From assembly GCF_026210795.1 (NCBI RefSeq), contig NC_089433.1:2939001-3003000 (forward strand): a stretch of DNA of 64,000 nucleotides, written 5' to 3'. Positions 24,630-37,879 of the stretch are shown in pieces (position 1 is the first letter of the stretch; each line of letters starts with the position of its first letter). This stretch comes from Rhizophagus irregularis (lineage: Eukaryota > Glomeromycota > Glomeromycetes > Glomerales > Glomeraceae). The position numbers were made by a program, and so were the translations under genes. The notes under the pieces are model-generated. The model did not search any database. It was not told where the DNA came from and saw nothing but the letters and a program-made list of their open reading frames with translations.

Positions 24630-24661
24630 CCGTCCGGCGCAGCGCGACGGGCTACAGCTAG
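24630..24661 (+). mobile_element. Candidate Helitron 3' terminus
   Basis: A GC-rich hairpin (CCGTC at 24630-24634, GCGCAGCGC in the loop region, GACGG at 24646-24650) is followed after 7 nt by CTAG (24658-24661) and then T. Hairpin, short spacer, CTRR and insertion before T is the standard 3' end of Helitrons. The GC-rich 150 bp before it stand out from the surroundings. I could not find a convincing 5' TC end, so element length is unknown and it is probably non-autonomous. Confidence 0.45.
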
Positions 24662-25175
24662 TTTATCATAAATTTATTATTTATTGATGACATTCTAAAT
24701 TCGTCATATTATGAAATAAATAGATTTGGTATTTTGCTAAAATTTTTAGTGTTACAAACTAAATTTGTCTCCATTTTGTTAATTATAATTTATCGGAGAT
24801 ATAATAGAGATAGTTTATCGTCATATTATAAAATAAATAGATTTGTAAAATTTTTAGTGTTACAAACTAAATTTGTCTCCATTTGATTATTATTGTAATT
24901 TTAATTTATCGGAGATATAATAGAGATTATCGTCATATTATAAAATAAATAGATTTGTAAAATTTTTAGTGTTACAAACTAAATTTGTCTCCATTTGATT
25001 ATTATTGTAATTTTAATTTATCGGAGATATAATAGAGATAGTTTATCATAAATTTATTATTTATTGATGACATTCTAAATTCGTCATATTATAAAATAAA
25101 TAGATTTGGTATTTTGCTAAAATTTTTAGTGTTACAATCTAAATTTGTCTCCATTTTGTTAATTATAATTTATCA
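24659..25175. repeat. Minisatellite, four units in A-B-B-A order
   Basis: Four units share GTGTTACAAACTAAATTTGT and TTTATCGGAGATATAATAGA. Units 1 (24659-24813) and 4 (about 25039-25175) carry an extra block with ATTTATTGATGACATTC; units 2 (about 24819-24929) and 3 (about 24929-25038) lack it and are nearly identical. This is consistent with unequal exchange or slippage after the Helitron-like terminus. Confidence 0.75.
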
Positions 25176-26865
25176 TAGTCAATCGTGGATTATCAATGAT
25201 TTTCACGGCTGCGCCGTAAAAATCATGATATTCATGCGACACGTTTTGAACTAACGCCCGTGATAAAAAAGTAGACTATTTTATAGTTATTTTAATTATT
25301 ACTATTTTTTCTTATGTCTTATTATTTTTCCTTTATCCAAGTTTAAAACAGATTTTTCAGTAACTAAAAGTTATAAAATGTCTCAAAAGCACATTATGAT
25401 ATCTGTTTTCATTAGAGTAAGTGATCTTTTGTAAAATGAAATACACCTGATATTTCTATGAAAAATCACGGGCGCCCATTAGTAAACATGGGATATTATT
25501 ACATGCTCATTAGGATTGTGCGTAATTTTCACATTATATCTTTATTTCATATTAAAATCGAAGAAATTGCAACTGTTGTAGACCAAACTCTACCATGTTC
25601 CAAATCATCTAAATTATCGACCCATTCTAATAATGCCTTAAGGCTATCATATCAACGATGAACATCTAATTTAGGCCAATGGGATATGGTTTGATTTGGT
25701 CTACATATCAAATATTTTTTCTGCTGTTAATCCAACTGTATGGTCTACAAAAGCACCATGTAAATCTATAATAATAATTTAATTTAATACGTTCGCCCGT
25801 GTATGGAATACGTTTCGAGTTACATTTCCGCTAAATCCTACTATGAACTTGCAAAGTGTTAGTTATATTTCGTTTTTCTGGAAATTTCACGAAACTTGAT
25901 TTTGTAGGAAGCCGTGAAACCTGGTGAGGACATTTGACCAAAATGGATGTAGGAAAAAAGTAGACATAAAAGATAAATGAGATCATACTGTGTATATCCG
26001 TAAAAATGCGGATTACGGATTGATCAGATTATCCATCGGATTGAATACATCGCCTCCCTGTACTGTACAATAATTAAATTTCATTAATCACATGATTGGA
26101 TATTTGCAGATCTTTTTTTTAGACTCTAATACCTAACCCGCTAATCAAAAAAAATTCTCCACTTTTTGAGAAAATTAAAGCCCGTTACAACACGATTATT
26201 ATAATACTTTAGAAAATTCGAGAAAATTGAAGATAAATTTTTGTTGACTTAATAAAAATACATATTAATTACTGTTTCCAATATTGTTGTAATTCATTAA
26301 AAATGACATTTTTTCAGCAAAGGAACATTTATCAGATATCTAAAAATTAATAGAATATGTATGGTTTAATGACCGAAAAGGCTTATCATATTTTTTTTCG
26401 ATTAGTATTGGCCTTGATTATTGAAAAGAAGAATTGAGCCAAATTTATTTTAATAATTTTAATAATTTTTACATTGTTTCAAGGGTCAAAGACGTCCTAC
26501 TAAATTAATTTCAATTGGCCTTCAGGTAAACAAAGCCATAATGTAAACTACTGCCCAAAATTTGTCTTATAATTAAGTTTTTATAGAAGACTCAAGTTAA
26601 AATGACCTTTCACTCTTAAAGAGTCAATTATAATAATAAAATTTATGTAAATCGAATATAGATAGTATTACAAGAAAATTTAAAATAAATAAAATAAATA
26701 AATAATAAATGAAATTATTGCTCTTCAAATTCGACTCTTTAAAGTAGTATTGTTATTGCATCAAGGTTCAACAAAGATAATTGTGTATGTTGAGGCAAGT
26801 GGATAACTAGATTCATTTTTACAAAATTATACATAATTATCATCTCTGAGAATAATCCTAATAAC
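25176..26865. other. Spacer between P450 A1 and B1
   Basis: AT-rich with short unsupported ORFs. A small block around GATTTTCACGGCTGCGCCGT (about 25199) is similar to one at about 31535 (GATTTTCACGGCTGCACCAT), so it belongs to a dispersed repeat. No gene recognised. Confidence 0.4.
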
Positions 26866-29104
26866 TTATTCATTAATTCTTTCAGTAAACACAAGTTTTA
26901 TATCAATGGGAGTTAGTAAAAAATGAGACCTTAATAATATTTTGTCCTTGTTAACGTTATTTTCAGGAAGGACCCATTTATATCTGAGCACTTTAATAGA
27001 AATGATATTAAATAACTTAACTATGAACAAAATAAAACAATACAAATATACTTTACTTACGGAACATTGAAAGAACAACTCTTTGTTGTAATAAAGTGAG
27101 ATTTTGTCCGACACTATAAAAATGTTTTAAGAAAAATTTAAAATTTAAAATATGATAAAATTATTTTATATTTGTAAAAAAAAAAGTATTTGCTATATAT
27201 ACCAATTTCTTGGACCAGCAGAAAAAGGAATCCAAGCAAATTTGTCTCTTTTTTCGTCACTTGATAAGAATCTTTCAGGGTTGTATTGATTAGGATTTTC
27301 CCAATATTTTGGATCACGATGAATTTTCCAAGTATTTATCATACATGTAGAGTTTATTGGTAAAATGTAGGAGCCAACCTTAATTGGCTTCTTTAATCTT
27401 CTAACAGTTAATATTGGTGTCGGTGGATGGGTTCGTAAAGTTTCTTTAATAATTGCATTGACATATTTCAATTCCTAATATATATATAGTTATATACAGA
27501 CATACAGTATATAATTAATATATATGATTTTGGATGAAATACAATAAAATCGTGAAATGTGGGAACAAATAAATGATTGTAATGATTTAATAGTACCTTT
27601 AATTGATCTAAACTTGGTATAATTGGTTCGTTACCAAGAATACGGATTACTTCTGCTCGTGCTTTTTCTTGCATTTCCTATTCATTTTGAATTACAAAAA
27701 GATTAATAAAAAGATGTAAATTTTGAAAAATCAACCGCAAATTCTACTACTTACTGGATATTTTGCAAGAAAATAAAGCGAAACACTCAATGCCGTTGTA
27801 GTGGCTAAAAAAAATTTTTTAAAAAGTTTTAAATAAAGATCTTCGTAATTCATGGATATAATTTTCTGTTCCCGAAAAACTTTATGTCCTAATACGCACT
27901 ATAACAGATAACGCGCAGTTTTAAATTACTTACTGTCATGTCCTGCAGTAAAAAAGGTCGCTATCTCATCTCTCAATTGATGTTTATCAATATTAATTTC
28001 TCCTTGTTTTATCATGCTCGTTAATAAATCATGACCATTATAAGAATCTTTCTTCATCTCATTTCTTTTCGTCTCTATAATATCATTAATGAATCCATCA
28101 AATTCTTTAATAGCATCCAAGTATTTTTTGTTAGATTCTAAAGGTAATTCACTTATCCATGGAAATACACGACGGAAAGGAGATCCAAGAACTGAAACAA
28201 TATATTCATAAACACTTATGAGACGAGGAACTTCTTGAGACTCTAAACACTAAAATAATTTTTTTTAATAAGTTAAATAATAATTATAAAAAAAATATAC
28301 AAAAATATTTTCCAACCCTTACCCCAAACTTATATCCAAAGGCAAATTTTCCCAATGCTTCAATTGAAATACGTCGCATAGGTTCGATTATATTAATTGG
28401 TCGATTTAAATTTGGGTTCATGAAAGTAAAAAGATCCATTGTAATTTCACCAACAACCTCTGGATATTGATGTGAAGCAAGATTTAATGCAGAATCCGCT
28501 AATTTTCTAGTAGATCTCCATTTCTGTTAATTTTACTTAAGTATTAACGATTTTACTTAGGAATCAACAAAATTAAGTTATAAAAATCGAAGTCGAGATT
28601 ACGCACGTCTCCATTAGTTAATGATAAACCACATCCGAAAAATTTATCAAAAAAAACATTATCAGTTTTTGAATAGTACTTGATAGCAACATCCTCTAAA
28701 AAGTAATTTAATTATTTAAAGGAAAGTTTTTGTTATGTTTCAACATTAAAAAAAACAAATCACCTGATTCAGTTAATAAAATTTTAGCGTATTCAGGATT
28801 GTTGAGAACAATGCCGAACTGACTCTAATAAAAGTAAATATAATTATATAATTGTAAATAAGAGAAAAATTAGCGTATCATGTGACATTACCAAATAAAT
28901 ATCATGATGACCTCCTATAAGTTCTTGAACTAAATCTTCAACTTCATCGTAATTTTTTTGTTGGAAATAAGCCCACAATATTTTTAATAAAGAAATAAAT
29001 GAAATATATGGAATATTCTCAAGACCTTCAGGTTTTTTATTAAATTTACGAATGAAATTAATAATAAAACCAAATGTAATAGCGAAAAATATTAAAGCAA
29101 ACAT
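26866..29104 (-). CDS. Cytochrome P450, subfamily B copy 1 (CYP4-like)
   Basis: Membrane-anchored P450 with N-terminal anchor MFALIFFAITFGFIINFIRK, C-helix KWRSTRKLADSAL, I-helix TAGHDTTTTALSVS, K-helix IIKETLRTHPP (ExxR), PERF motif NPERFLSS, and haem loop FSAGPRN-C-VGQNLT. The haem cysteine codon is split by an intron: TG at the end of one exon (about 27204) and T after the acceptor (about 27115). Reading through the intron wrongly gives Trp. About nine exons. The A-G-x-D-T and AGPRNCxG motifs resemble the CYP4/CYP52 class (fatty-acid and alkane hydroxylases), but the substrate is not known. It has a conserved TATA box upstream. The C-terminal exon ends KLVFTERINE. It is a close paralogue of B2 (44961-47208). 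Confidence 0.87.
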
Positions 29105-29560
29105 TTTTTGTTCTTATAGTTAATTCGTGATTCATATGAGAACCAGAGCTATTTATATTAAAAAATCGGGGATATCAGTATAAATTTGTAATGATATAAT
29201 GATATAGCATATGCAACTCATGCGTGGTACATCACTTAATACGGTATTACACACGTTTCAAAAAATAAAAACCGGAAAAAGAAATGCATCATATAAATTT
29301 TTTAATTTTTTAAAAGAAAATTTAATTGAAAATCTAATTTTTAAAATCTGCCGATCAAATTGTCCGATCTAATTATCCATTCAAAAATTATTTATACGGG
29401 GTAAACTAAACGTTACCGATCGACAGGAATTTTATTAGTATATTAAATCAAGAAATTGATTTATTAGCAGGGGAGCTGCTATTTGATTTATTTCATTGCA
29501 TTATAAAACAATAAGGACGATTAAATAAATCATAAATACTTTTTTGAATTTTTATTTCAA
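29105..29560. other. Promoter region and spacer upstream of P450 B1
   Basis: Apart from the TATA-like box, AT-rich DNA with several GATC-containing short motifs. No gene seen. Confidence 0.35.
29149..29157 (-). promoter_or_regulatory. TATA-like box of P450 B1
   Basis: TATAAATAG on the - strand, 45-53 bp before the ATG at 29104, the same nonamer as at the BTB-TLDc gene. Confidence 0.45.
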
Positions 29561-30050
29561 AATTTTTAGAAAAGAGAAAAAATAAATCAAAAAAGGAAGT
29601 CCATTTCCTTTTTTATTTTTATAAATATTTTATTTTTTTTATTTTTTCAACGAAAAAAATGTTTTTTTTATGAAAAGAGAAAAAGATCAATCAAAAAAGG
29701 AAGGCCATTTCCTTTTTTATTTTTATAAATTATTTTTTATTGGTTTTTTTTCAACGAAAAAAGCGTTTTTTATGAAAAAAAAGAGAAAAAGATAAATCAA
29801 AAAAGGAAGGCCATTTCCTTTTTTATTTTTATAAATTATTTTTTTGAATTTTTTTCAACGAAAAAAAGTGTTTTTTTTATAAAAAGAGAAAAAGATCAAT
29901 CAAAAAAGGAAAACCATTTCCTTTTTTATTTTTATAAATTTTTGTTGATTTTTTTTTTTAACAAAAAAATAAAAGATTTTTACGAAAAGAGAAAAGGGTA
30001 AATCAAAAATGGGAAATTATTTCCTTTTCAATCAAAAAAAAATCTAAAAA
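29560..30050. repeat. Minisatellite, five units of about 105 bp, each with a hairpin
   Basis: Five tandem units marked by CCATTTCC at 29601, 29705, 29811, 29914 and a diverged one near 30015, giving steps of 104, 106 and 103 bp. Each contains an inverted repeat AAAAAAGGAA-N4-TTCCTTTTTT and a second block CAACGAAAAAA. No coding or splice-site pattern. Confidence 0.8.
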
Positions 30051-31800
30051 ACGTTAGTTTTGCTATACTTTTATTTTTATTAATGGGTTCCTAGTTTTGC
30101 TATACTTTTTAACATATATATAAAATTATCTGAGACCTTTTTTTCCCAATTTGGATTATGGTTAGATTAAAATGCAAAATCTAAACCATAAAAATGCACT
30201 AACTAACCCATAAAAACGTACAAATTTTGATTGTTAATGATCTAATGCATTCCAGGATATGATCATCATTTCGGCACAAAAAAATCTATCGAATTATTTG
30301 ATGTGTTTTAAATATCAAGGAGATAATCATCGTATCAGAATGATCCTCTCAATACGGAGATTCCGAAATGATTTATTTTTCCATTGGGACAAAATGTATA
30401 GTATCATCATTTTTATCGCTTGAGTTATCAAAACAATTAACTAAAAAGTAATAATATTCAAGGAGTTATTTCAATTTATTAAAAAATATTATTACATTTT
30501 CATTTTGTTTTCAAAATTATATAAATTTTGAAAACTTATACATAAATAAATAGTAAATAATCATCTGTTTAAATATGTAAAACACTTGATAAAAGACACC
30601 CGTAACAGATTTAACTAATTACTTAAGCTCATATTTCTTTAAAAATCTTCCGCCCTTCCCAGCTCTTTTCGTGGTTGGTGATAAGGAAATTAATGTAATT
30701 TTGAATTTCTTCATAACGCATCAAAAAGATATGCATGTAAAAATTTCAAAAAATTAAGAAAATGTGATTGTACGTATTAAATTTATCTACTGTATTTATT
30801 AACATACAAAATTTTAACATAAAATGTTTATTTACAGTTTTATATGGTTCAATTTAGTAGACGGTGCCTGACAATAGAAATAAAACAACAAAATCAAGGA
30901 GGTGATAATTTAGAGATGGACGCGTCAAGATTTAGTGATACGTCATAGTGGGTTTATTTTAATTCATTTTGTATTTTTTTACACGTTATTTATATTTTAA
31001 CACATTTTCTGTAAAAATCTTTTTGGATTTAATATTTTTACTTTTATTTTAATTTGTTTTAATAAATTTCATATATCTATTTATTAAAATTTATTATTTA
31101 CCGCGTATAAATTTAATGATCGGCAATGATCGGCAAATTAGGAATGTTTCATGTTTCATTAGTGCTTCAAAATTATTATTTAATGAAAATCATTTCGGTC
31201 CTACCATTATATGCGCAATGCTACTATCGGAACAAGCCTTTAATTGTTAAATTCCGATCACTGGTTTCGGATATATTTTAAGTTATCCGAAATCTGACAA
31301 TCCGGGATCAATCCGTAAACGAATCGAAGCACTACTTGCCATAACACTTAACGAAAATTCTTTTTTTTTTTTCTTATTTAACTAAATACATATGTGAATG
31401 TATTAAAATATTAATTTTTTTTCTCAGTACAATATTAAATATATGATCTTTACTTTTAAACCCATGTTCGGTCCCGTTTAAATAATTCAAATAAATTACT
31501 ATGATTATTCACATGCAATATCATGATTTTCACGGCTGCACCATGAAATATTCCGTATCCGGAATATAATATTTCCATCAATTTAATAATTCATAAAATT
31601 TGGGGGATCATGTTAAACGAACTTTTAAATTGGCAAGGCCTAATTGTGCCGAATGATAGACTGCAAAATTGAAATCATATTGCATCGATCTTTATACAAT
31701 ATATATCATGGAAAGTATCCAAAAATTATAAATTTAAATTTTGGCTTTTTTACCCTTTGTTTTTTTTTTAAAACAAGCTTTTAATCAATCTTTTTTTCAA
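30051..31800. other. Gene-poor spacer upstream of P450 A2
   Basis: AT-rich sequence with no supported ORF. It holds another copy of the GATTTTCACGGCTGC block (about 31533) and a short duplicated string GGTTCCTAGTTTTGCTATAC-like near 30056-30108. No RNA gene seen. Confidence 0.35.
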
Positions 31801-33670
31801 ATGTTTCAAACCATTGTTTTAGGATTTATTTTATTGACAACGCTCTATATTTTAAAGCATCCGCGTGATCCAAAATTGGTAATATATTAACTAATACTAA
31901 TATTACTATAAATAAAATTTTACTGGAAACGCTCCTTTTCTTAAAAAAATTTTCTTTTCATTAGAATATGCCACCACTCGTTCGTTATAAAATTCCAATT
32001 ATTGGACATACGTTTAGATATACGTTTAATTGTGAAAAATTCCTTGGTCAATGCAGAAAAGAGGTTGGTAAAATAGCGCATTAAATTTATTTACTTCATT
32101 AATATAAACTTTTTTTTAAATTACTGTATTAGTATGGTGAAATGTTTAGTTTATATATATGGGGTCGAACAATTACGTTTGTTGGTAAAGTAGTTATCCG
32201 TATTTTTTGATTTAACATTTCAGTGATGCGGAATTAATATTATACCATACTTATAGGAAAAGAATATACGCATGAAGTACTCTCAAGAAGTGACGTGTTT
32301 GATTTTGGGGTACTGTTTAGAAAAATGATACCTGGTGATGTCATGTATACGAGTATTGATAATTTTGGCGATCTAAGATCTTATGGAAAAATGATTAGAG
32401 GATCATCTATTTCAAATAAATTGAATTTATATACTGAACGCATACAAAAATCACTTTATTTGGCCACTCAAAAACACATTGGTGATTGTAATGATCAAAA
32501 AGTAATTTATAATATTTATTCTGCGATAACAAAAATTATTTCAGCTTCTATCGCAAATGTTTTTATTGGTGAAGTAAGTAATATTGTGAGATTTTGTTTA
32601 AAAAAATATGTTAAAATTTTAAAATTTTCTTTCTGATTTTTTATTTCTTAGGAGGAATCAGAATATGATGATGTTATAAGCACTTTCGCGGAATTTACAA
32701 AAGATATAGCAGTATTTTTTTTAATTCCTCCAATTTTTGATTTAATTTTTCCGGGTCTTCAAGATTTTGTTAAACGTATTCCAATAAGATTAGGGTTGTA
32801 TAATCCGGTAACTAGACATGTAAATACGCTTATTAAACATGTTAAACATCAAGTTGATAAGCGTTTAAGAGAGAAACAAAAATATGGTGATTCATGGAAG
32901 CGACCTACTGATTTACTTCAAGATTTTATGGAACAAAAAAGTTTTGACCCCAATAATATTAATTATACTGCATTGGCAAGTAATTTAAGCATATTTATTT
33001 TTGCTTCAATTCATTCAACATCAAGAGCTTGTGCAAATGTTGTTGTGGATTTAGCATCTCGACCTGAGTATATGCAAGAATTGTATGAAGAACAATTGGA
33101 AATTCATAAAAAGACTGATGAAAATGGTATACTTCCATTTGAATCACTTAAAGAAAAATGAAAAATTTAGATAGTTTTATTAGAGAATCATTAAGATTTA
33201 CCGGAGATGTAGCTGCACTTCCACATTGGGTATTAAAAAATCACACATTTTCTAATGGATTGCAAGTACCAAAAGGTCATGTAGTTGATATTTATTCTTA
33301 CGATACTTATCATGATGAATCACTACAAGGTCCAAATCCAACATCATTTGAACCACATAGACATAACGTTCCAGCATCAAAAGTTGGTAGAAATTTCCTG
33401 ACATTTGGAGGTGGTAAACATATGTAAGAATAATATTCAACTTAATTATTTTTGAAACAAATATAAAATATCAATCTAATTAAATATCATAAATTATTTA
33501 GGTGCCCTGGAAGATTTCTTGCTATAAATGAAATTAAATTTTTTATGCATAATGCTATTTTAAATTATAATATCCGTACAGAAAGTGGTAAAATTGAGGA
33601 TAAATTCAGGTTAGGTCCTGTAGCACTCCCAAGTAATAATGGAATCATTTTCGAGAAGAGGGCTAAATGA
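31801..33670 (+). pseudogene. Cytochrome P450, subfamily A copy 2 (frameshift present)
   Basis: Paralogue of A1 with the same six exons: 31801-31878, 31965-32063, 32133-32184, 32257-32573, 32652-33423, 33502-33670. Anchor MFQTIVLGFILLTTLYILKH, MPPLVRYKIPIIGHTF, I-helix FIFASIHSTSRACANVV, K-helix SFIRESLRF, haem loop FLTFGGGKHMCPGRFLAINE with its cysteine. In exon 5 the frame changes at an A-rich run (about 33150-33160): the first frame stops with TGA at 33159 right after ESLKEK, and the frame resumes with MKNLDSFIRES. Everything else is intact, so it is either a very recent pseudogene or an assembly error in a homopolymer. If read normally, a truncated protein without the haem loop would result. 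Confidence 0.8.
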
Positions 33671-34856
33671 ATTAAATATTATTTATGTTAATTTTAATTT
33701 TTTCATTCTGTAACTATCTATATATTTTTATTCCGCATCTGTATATTTTTTATTCTGCATCTATATATCATTTATTCCGCATCTATACATCATTTATTCT
33801 GCATCTATAGTATATCTTTATTCATGTTTATGCTTATTCTATATGTAACAAGCTTGCTTAACTGATTTTAACTTTTATAATTTGTTCATGGAGAATTTTG
33901 AGGCGCAGTTAATTTAATGCAATTTAATATACACGGAATTTTTTTTTATTTTATTTCTTTATTGTCTTTAATAAAGACTTACAAACTTGGTATAGAAACT
34001 ATATGATTGGCATAAACCAGAATAATAGTTCTTCAAACTGTTTTCAATATCTAATTATTTGTATTGTCAATAAACACATGGACTGTTTCTTCTTTTTCTA
34101 TCGAATTAGTCTAATTACATTTGGCTTTATACAGTATCTCTCTTCAAAAATTCGAGACGTTTAGATTAGCCCGTATAAATAACTGATAATTTTAAATTGT
34201 GCAATGCATAATGCATCTGCGCCAGGTCTATCATGATTTCACTTTGTGAATGCCGATCATTCTAACCATATCATAATTCATATTCATATTCATTCATATA
34301 TATTATACTATATTATATATTATATATTATTATTATTATTATTATTATTATGGGTTTAAAATTTGTGCGCATGTGCGCACCCCACGTGACTTATTAAAAT
34401 TAGTTAAATTCTTTACTGAAACCCATGAAATCGGGGCTTTGTAGTATCCATATTGCCACCACTTACATAGTAGGCGTACGGCTACTTTATGTTATTTTCA
34501 ACGCGATATTAAATATTTAATATAGACAAATGTATAGAAGTGATACAGTAGTTATGAAGCAACTATATAGGAAATGTAAAAGTAAATATATTGCTAATTT
34601 AAAGTAAACATATAGATAATACAAAGGTGCTATGTAATAAAGTTGTAGTAAATATACGTTAAATGTAAAGTAAATTCATGTATTCTTCGCATTGTAAATA
34701 TATATTCTATAAGTAATATTAAATAATTAATGTTCTCCGAAAGTATAACAAATTTAAAATATAAAAAATGAACGAACTTAAGTGTTAATTTGATCATGGT
34801 ACGAAATAAACAAAAAATTATCTCATTATTTATTATTATACTATTACCTGTATTAA
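33671..34856. other. Spacer with short tandem repeats
   Basis: Holds a four-copy repeat of about 24-26 bp marked by ATTC(C/T)GCATCTATA (33728-33815), an ATT microsatellite (about 34310-34350), and an alternating purine-pyrimidine string GTGCGCATGTGCGCAC (about 34365-34380) that sits in an 80-bp segment bounded by ATGGGTTT / AAACCCAT. No gene recognised. Confidence 0.5.
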
Positions 34857-37692
34857 TTAAACAGCTGCGAAAAAAAATTCGTTTTTTAAATAATGATTAT
34901 TTTCCAGAAAATGATCAGATTCCTTGCATCTTGCGTTACAATCATGTACAAAATACGCCTTCTGAACTTTATTTATGACCGTCAATGGAAATATCTTGCA
35001 ATAATAATCATCGTGACGAAGGACGAAGATTGGACAATCCAATTTGTTGTGTTTCTTATAGGTATCTTCAAACCAATCGACATAAATAAATGGATAATAA
35101 TATCCATCATTGTTCTGGTGTTTAAAAATACCTTTGATAACCGCATAACTTTCCCCATAATCAACCTCTTTAATCGTCACTATATCGCCCTTATTCAAAT
35201 GACATTGGATTTTGACATTTTGCACAACTTGGATGTAAGATACATATTCGTAAAAATTACAAGCCTTATTAATCAATGATGCGTGATATCCAAAACTTTT
35301 ATATGCAAGAGCCAAATCAGAATGAAACGAAATTGTATTAATTCCAATATTCGTGTTGCGAATTGATGCTGGCTTTCTTAATACTATATTCCGAAACTCA
35401 CTAGATTGTAAACATACTAATAAAAAATGTTAGAATGTATATACTTTAACTATATAAAGAAATTAATATTACCTTCTAGTTTTTCGTTATTCATTTCTGA
35501 ATTTTCCATAATAAACCAATCTTTGAATAAGCTATCAGAATTTTGAGATAAGTTCATAAATTCAACACTAGATCGTAAATTTCAAGGATCAATTCCACCA
35601 TCTACAAAATACCGAATAGATTGTAAGGTTTAGTTGTATACCGTTTTAATAAGTCTAATTCAATATTCTTGAAATTTGTATGTGGAACTATGTTTTTAAA
35701 GATACGATGGACCATTTCTTTTATTCCGACTGCCGTATTTGTAAGAGTACTGAATGTTCTTGCATGTCGCAATAAATGGTAATTAGCGTGAAGGTTAGGG
35801 AGATCCATGAATTCATTGGATAACTGTAATAAGTATAAATAAGTATAACATAGTCATAGTTAGTAGAACTAAATCCAAATTACCCAAATGTAAGGAATTT
35901 ATTCTTTTTCAGTTTCAAAGGCCTAATAAAATTGAAATTTATAATATTTTTTTTTTTGTAACAACTATAAATTTTACCTCAATCAATGCTTTTCGTTCTT
36001 TATTCAAATAATTTTCAAGCTCTATATAGTCATTCTTTGTTAACGAAATCTTAAATGCCAACTGGGAATATTTAGCTACAGTTGCCCAGCACTTGATAAT
36101 ATTAGAAATTACTTGATTGCGATTCATGTTTGTTTGCTCTTGTAGTTTTTCTATTTCTTGTGGCTTTAAACAATTAATGGTCAGCGATCTATTTAAAATA
36201 AATGGCTTTACCATTCCCAATCGAAGTCGATCAGACATCATAAAAGTTTCGATATGACTAATAGGATTTGGAAGCTTTGACCATTGACGAGGGTATTCGA
36301 ATGATTTCCAGACACTAATAAAATTTCTTTCACCTTCTGGAGATAACATGGAAATTGTTACTTTTAGTAGTTTTAATGTTTGCCCGGCTATTATGTGATA
36401 AATATCTTGTGGTGACTGCAAGTGTCATTCACGTTGAAGTTGATCAAGAATTGGCAATCAAGTTTGTAAACCGTATTCCTTTGCAATATTGTTTTGTTGC
36501 CTAAGAGTTGAAGCTGTGAAGATCTTTTTGAATTGGGAGTCAGTAATATGGTGATAACGGGATACACTGGCAATATCTAATATAAGATCTGTCAAGTTTT
36601 CTTTAGTGACCAGACATATTCTACACCCCCTTATCGCACCATGGCATTTTACACCTGCTAAATCGTTTTCTTGGGGTAGGTCTGCAGTAACGCATCCAAG
36701 GCTAGCTATGATCCAGCAATCTATTCCTTGGATGTTCATCAATGTTCCTTTTTCCAACCGCTTCATATCTTTAATGAAAGGACGAATGAAATCCTCAAAA
36801 CAACCACCGAAGGGAACAAAACCTAAAACAAAATGGTTGCGAACAAAGTTTTCTTATATCAAATGGCATATTTCCCAATTGAACATAAACTCCACTTAAG
36901 GAATGGTAAACATTTCAATAGGTACCGAAGTCATTATAGTAGATATCAATAAATATCTTCAAAACTCGTAGATTCCTATATTGTAGTGGTGGTAAACTTA
37001 GAACAAAATATTCGCCTGGATGCTTGTAATCTAGCGTCACATTTCGCATTTTCAAATAACTATTACTTTTGTATAAAATTTCTTTAATAAAAATTCCATC
37101 AGTAGTATTTGTTTCACGAATAATCATAATATTAACTTTTCTAATGATCTCATAAGTATTTGCAATAATACTACCTTCTTTTAAATATTGATCTACCATT
37201 CACAATTGCGATTCCTTCGTAATTGATCGAGAATTAGAGTGAAAATTGTTTGGTAATTCGTTATACATTGTATTTTTACCCGAAGTTCATCATTAACCAA
37301 TATTATTGATCGTATTCGTCCAAATCTTCGATTACCATTTTCTATATATAAAACAAATTCACTTGGTCAATAAATTTCTAAATACCAAAGAAGTATAAGA
37401 TAAGTTACATACATTTATTTCATTTACAATAATAATAAATCGAAAGTACCTCCATTGATGGCTATTTTTTCTTGGCCAAACAATGGTGATTCAGCCCAAA
37501 GATCCCCATGCCAATATTCCTTTTTTTCTTCAAATTCTATTTCCGGTCCGAAGTATAATGTATTGTAGAGTGACGGATTATTTAATATATTCTGAATAAT
37601 ATCACAAATTGACAAATAATAACAAGACTTTGTTCCTTTAGACGTAAATGGCGTCTTCTTTGGATTTATTCTAACAGGATGCGTCCATATTA
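34857..37692 (-). pseudogene. Transposase-like (Tnp2/CACTA-like) gene, degenerate copy 1
   Basis: Reads right to left from the edge of the TIR element. Pieces: N-terminal part (37690-37430; YYLSICDIIQNILNNPSLYN, FGPEIEFEEKKEYWHGDLWA), a core block (37200-36460; ILKIFIDIYYND, IASLGCVTADLPQENDLAG, CHGAIRGCRICLVTKENLTD), a helical block (36421-35939; SPQDIYHIIAGQTLKLLKVT, FMMSDRLRLGMVKPFILNRS), and a C-terminal block (35808-34857; LHANYHLLRHARTFSTLTNT, KGDIVTIKEVDYGESYAVIK, FIYVDWFEDT, VQKAYFVHDC). The ordering resembles Tnp2 followed by DUF4218- and DUF4216-like parts of CACTA transposases, from memory. Several stops and frame changes make it non-functional. It lies head-to-head with copy 2. 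Confidence 0.55.
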
Positions 37693-37879
37693 AAGCTATA
37701 ATCGGATTGGTCCTAATCCGACAACCCAGACCGAAAATTCAGATTGGTCCAGTCTGGGTTGATGCTTCAACCCGGACCAAAATATTTGGTCCAGTCCGGT
37801 CCGGTTTCGGATTATAAATCTAACCTGGACTGAAAAAACGGGTTGGGACTGAACCGGACTGATAAATATTTTCGCAATG

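Larger units (their letters stand above)
24379..25995. repeat. Pair of 23-bp perfect inverted repeats 1.6 kb apart
   Basis: The 23 bp at 24379-24401 and the reverse complement of 25973-25995 are identical, starting ATACACAGTATGATCTCATT. Between them lie a Helitron-like 3' end and a minisatellite. No clear target duplication flanks the pair, so they may be the termini of a composite element or a dispersed repeat. Evidence for mobility is weak. Confidence 0.35.

Noticed and set aside
27193-27210. P450 B1 seems to lack its haem cysteine (AGPRNW)
   Set aside because: The Trp comes from reading into the intron; the codon is TG|T across the splice, giving Cys.
35602-36899. + strand ORFs around 36606-36899 and 34893-35279
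   Set aside because: Antisense shadows of transposase-like copy 1.
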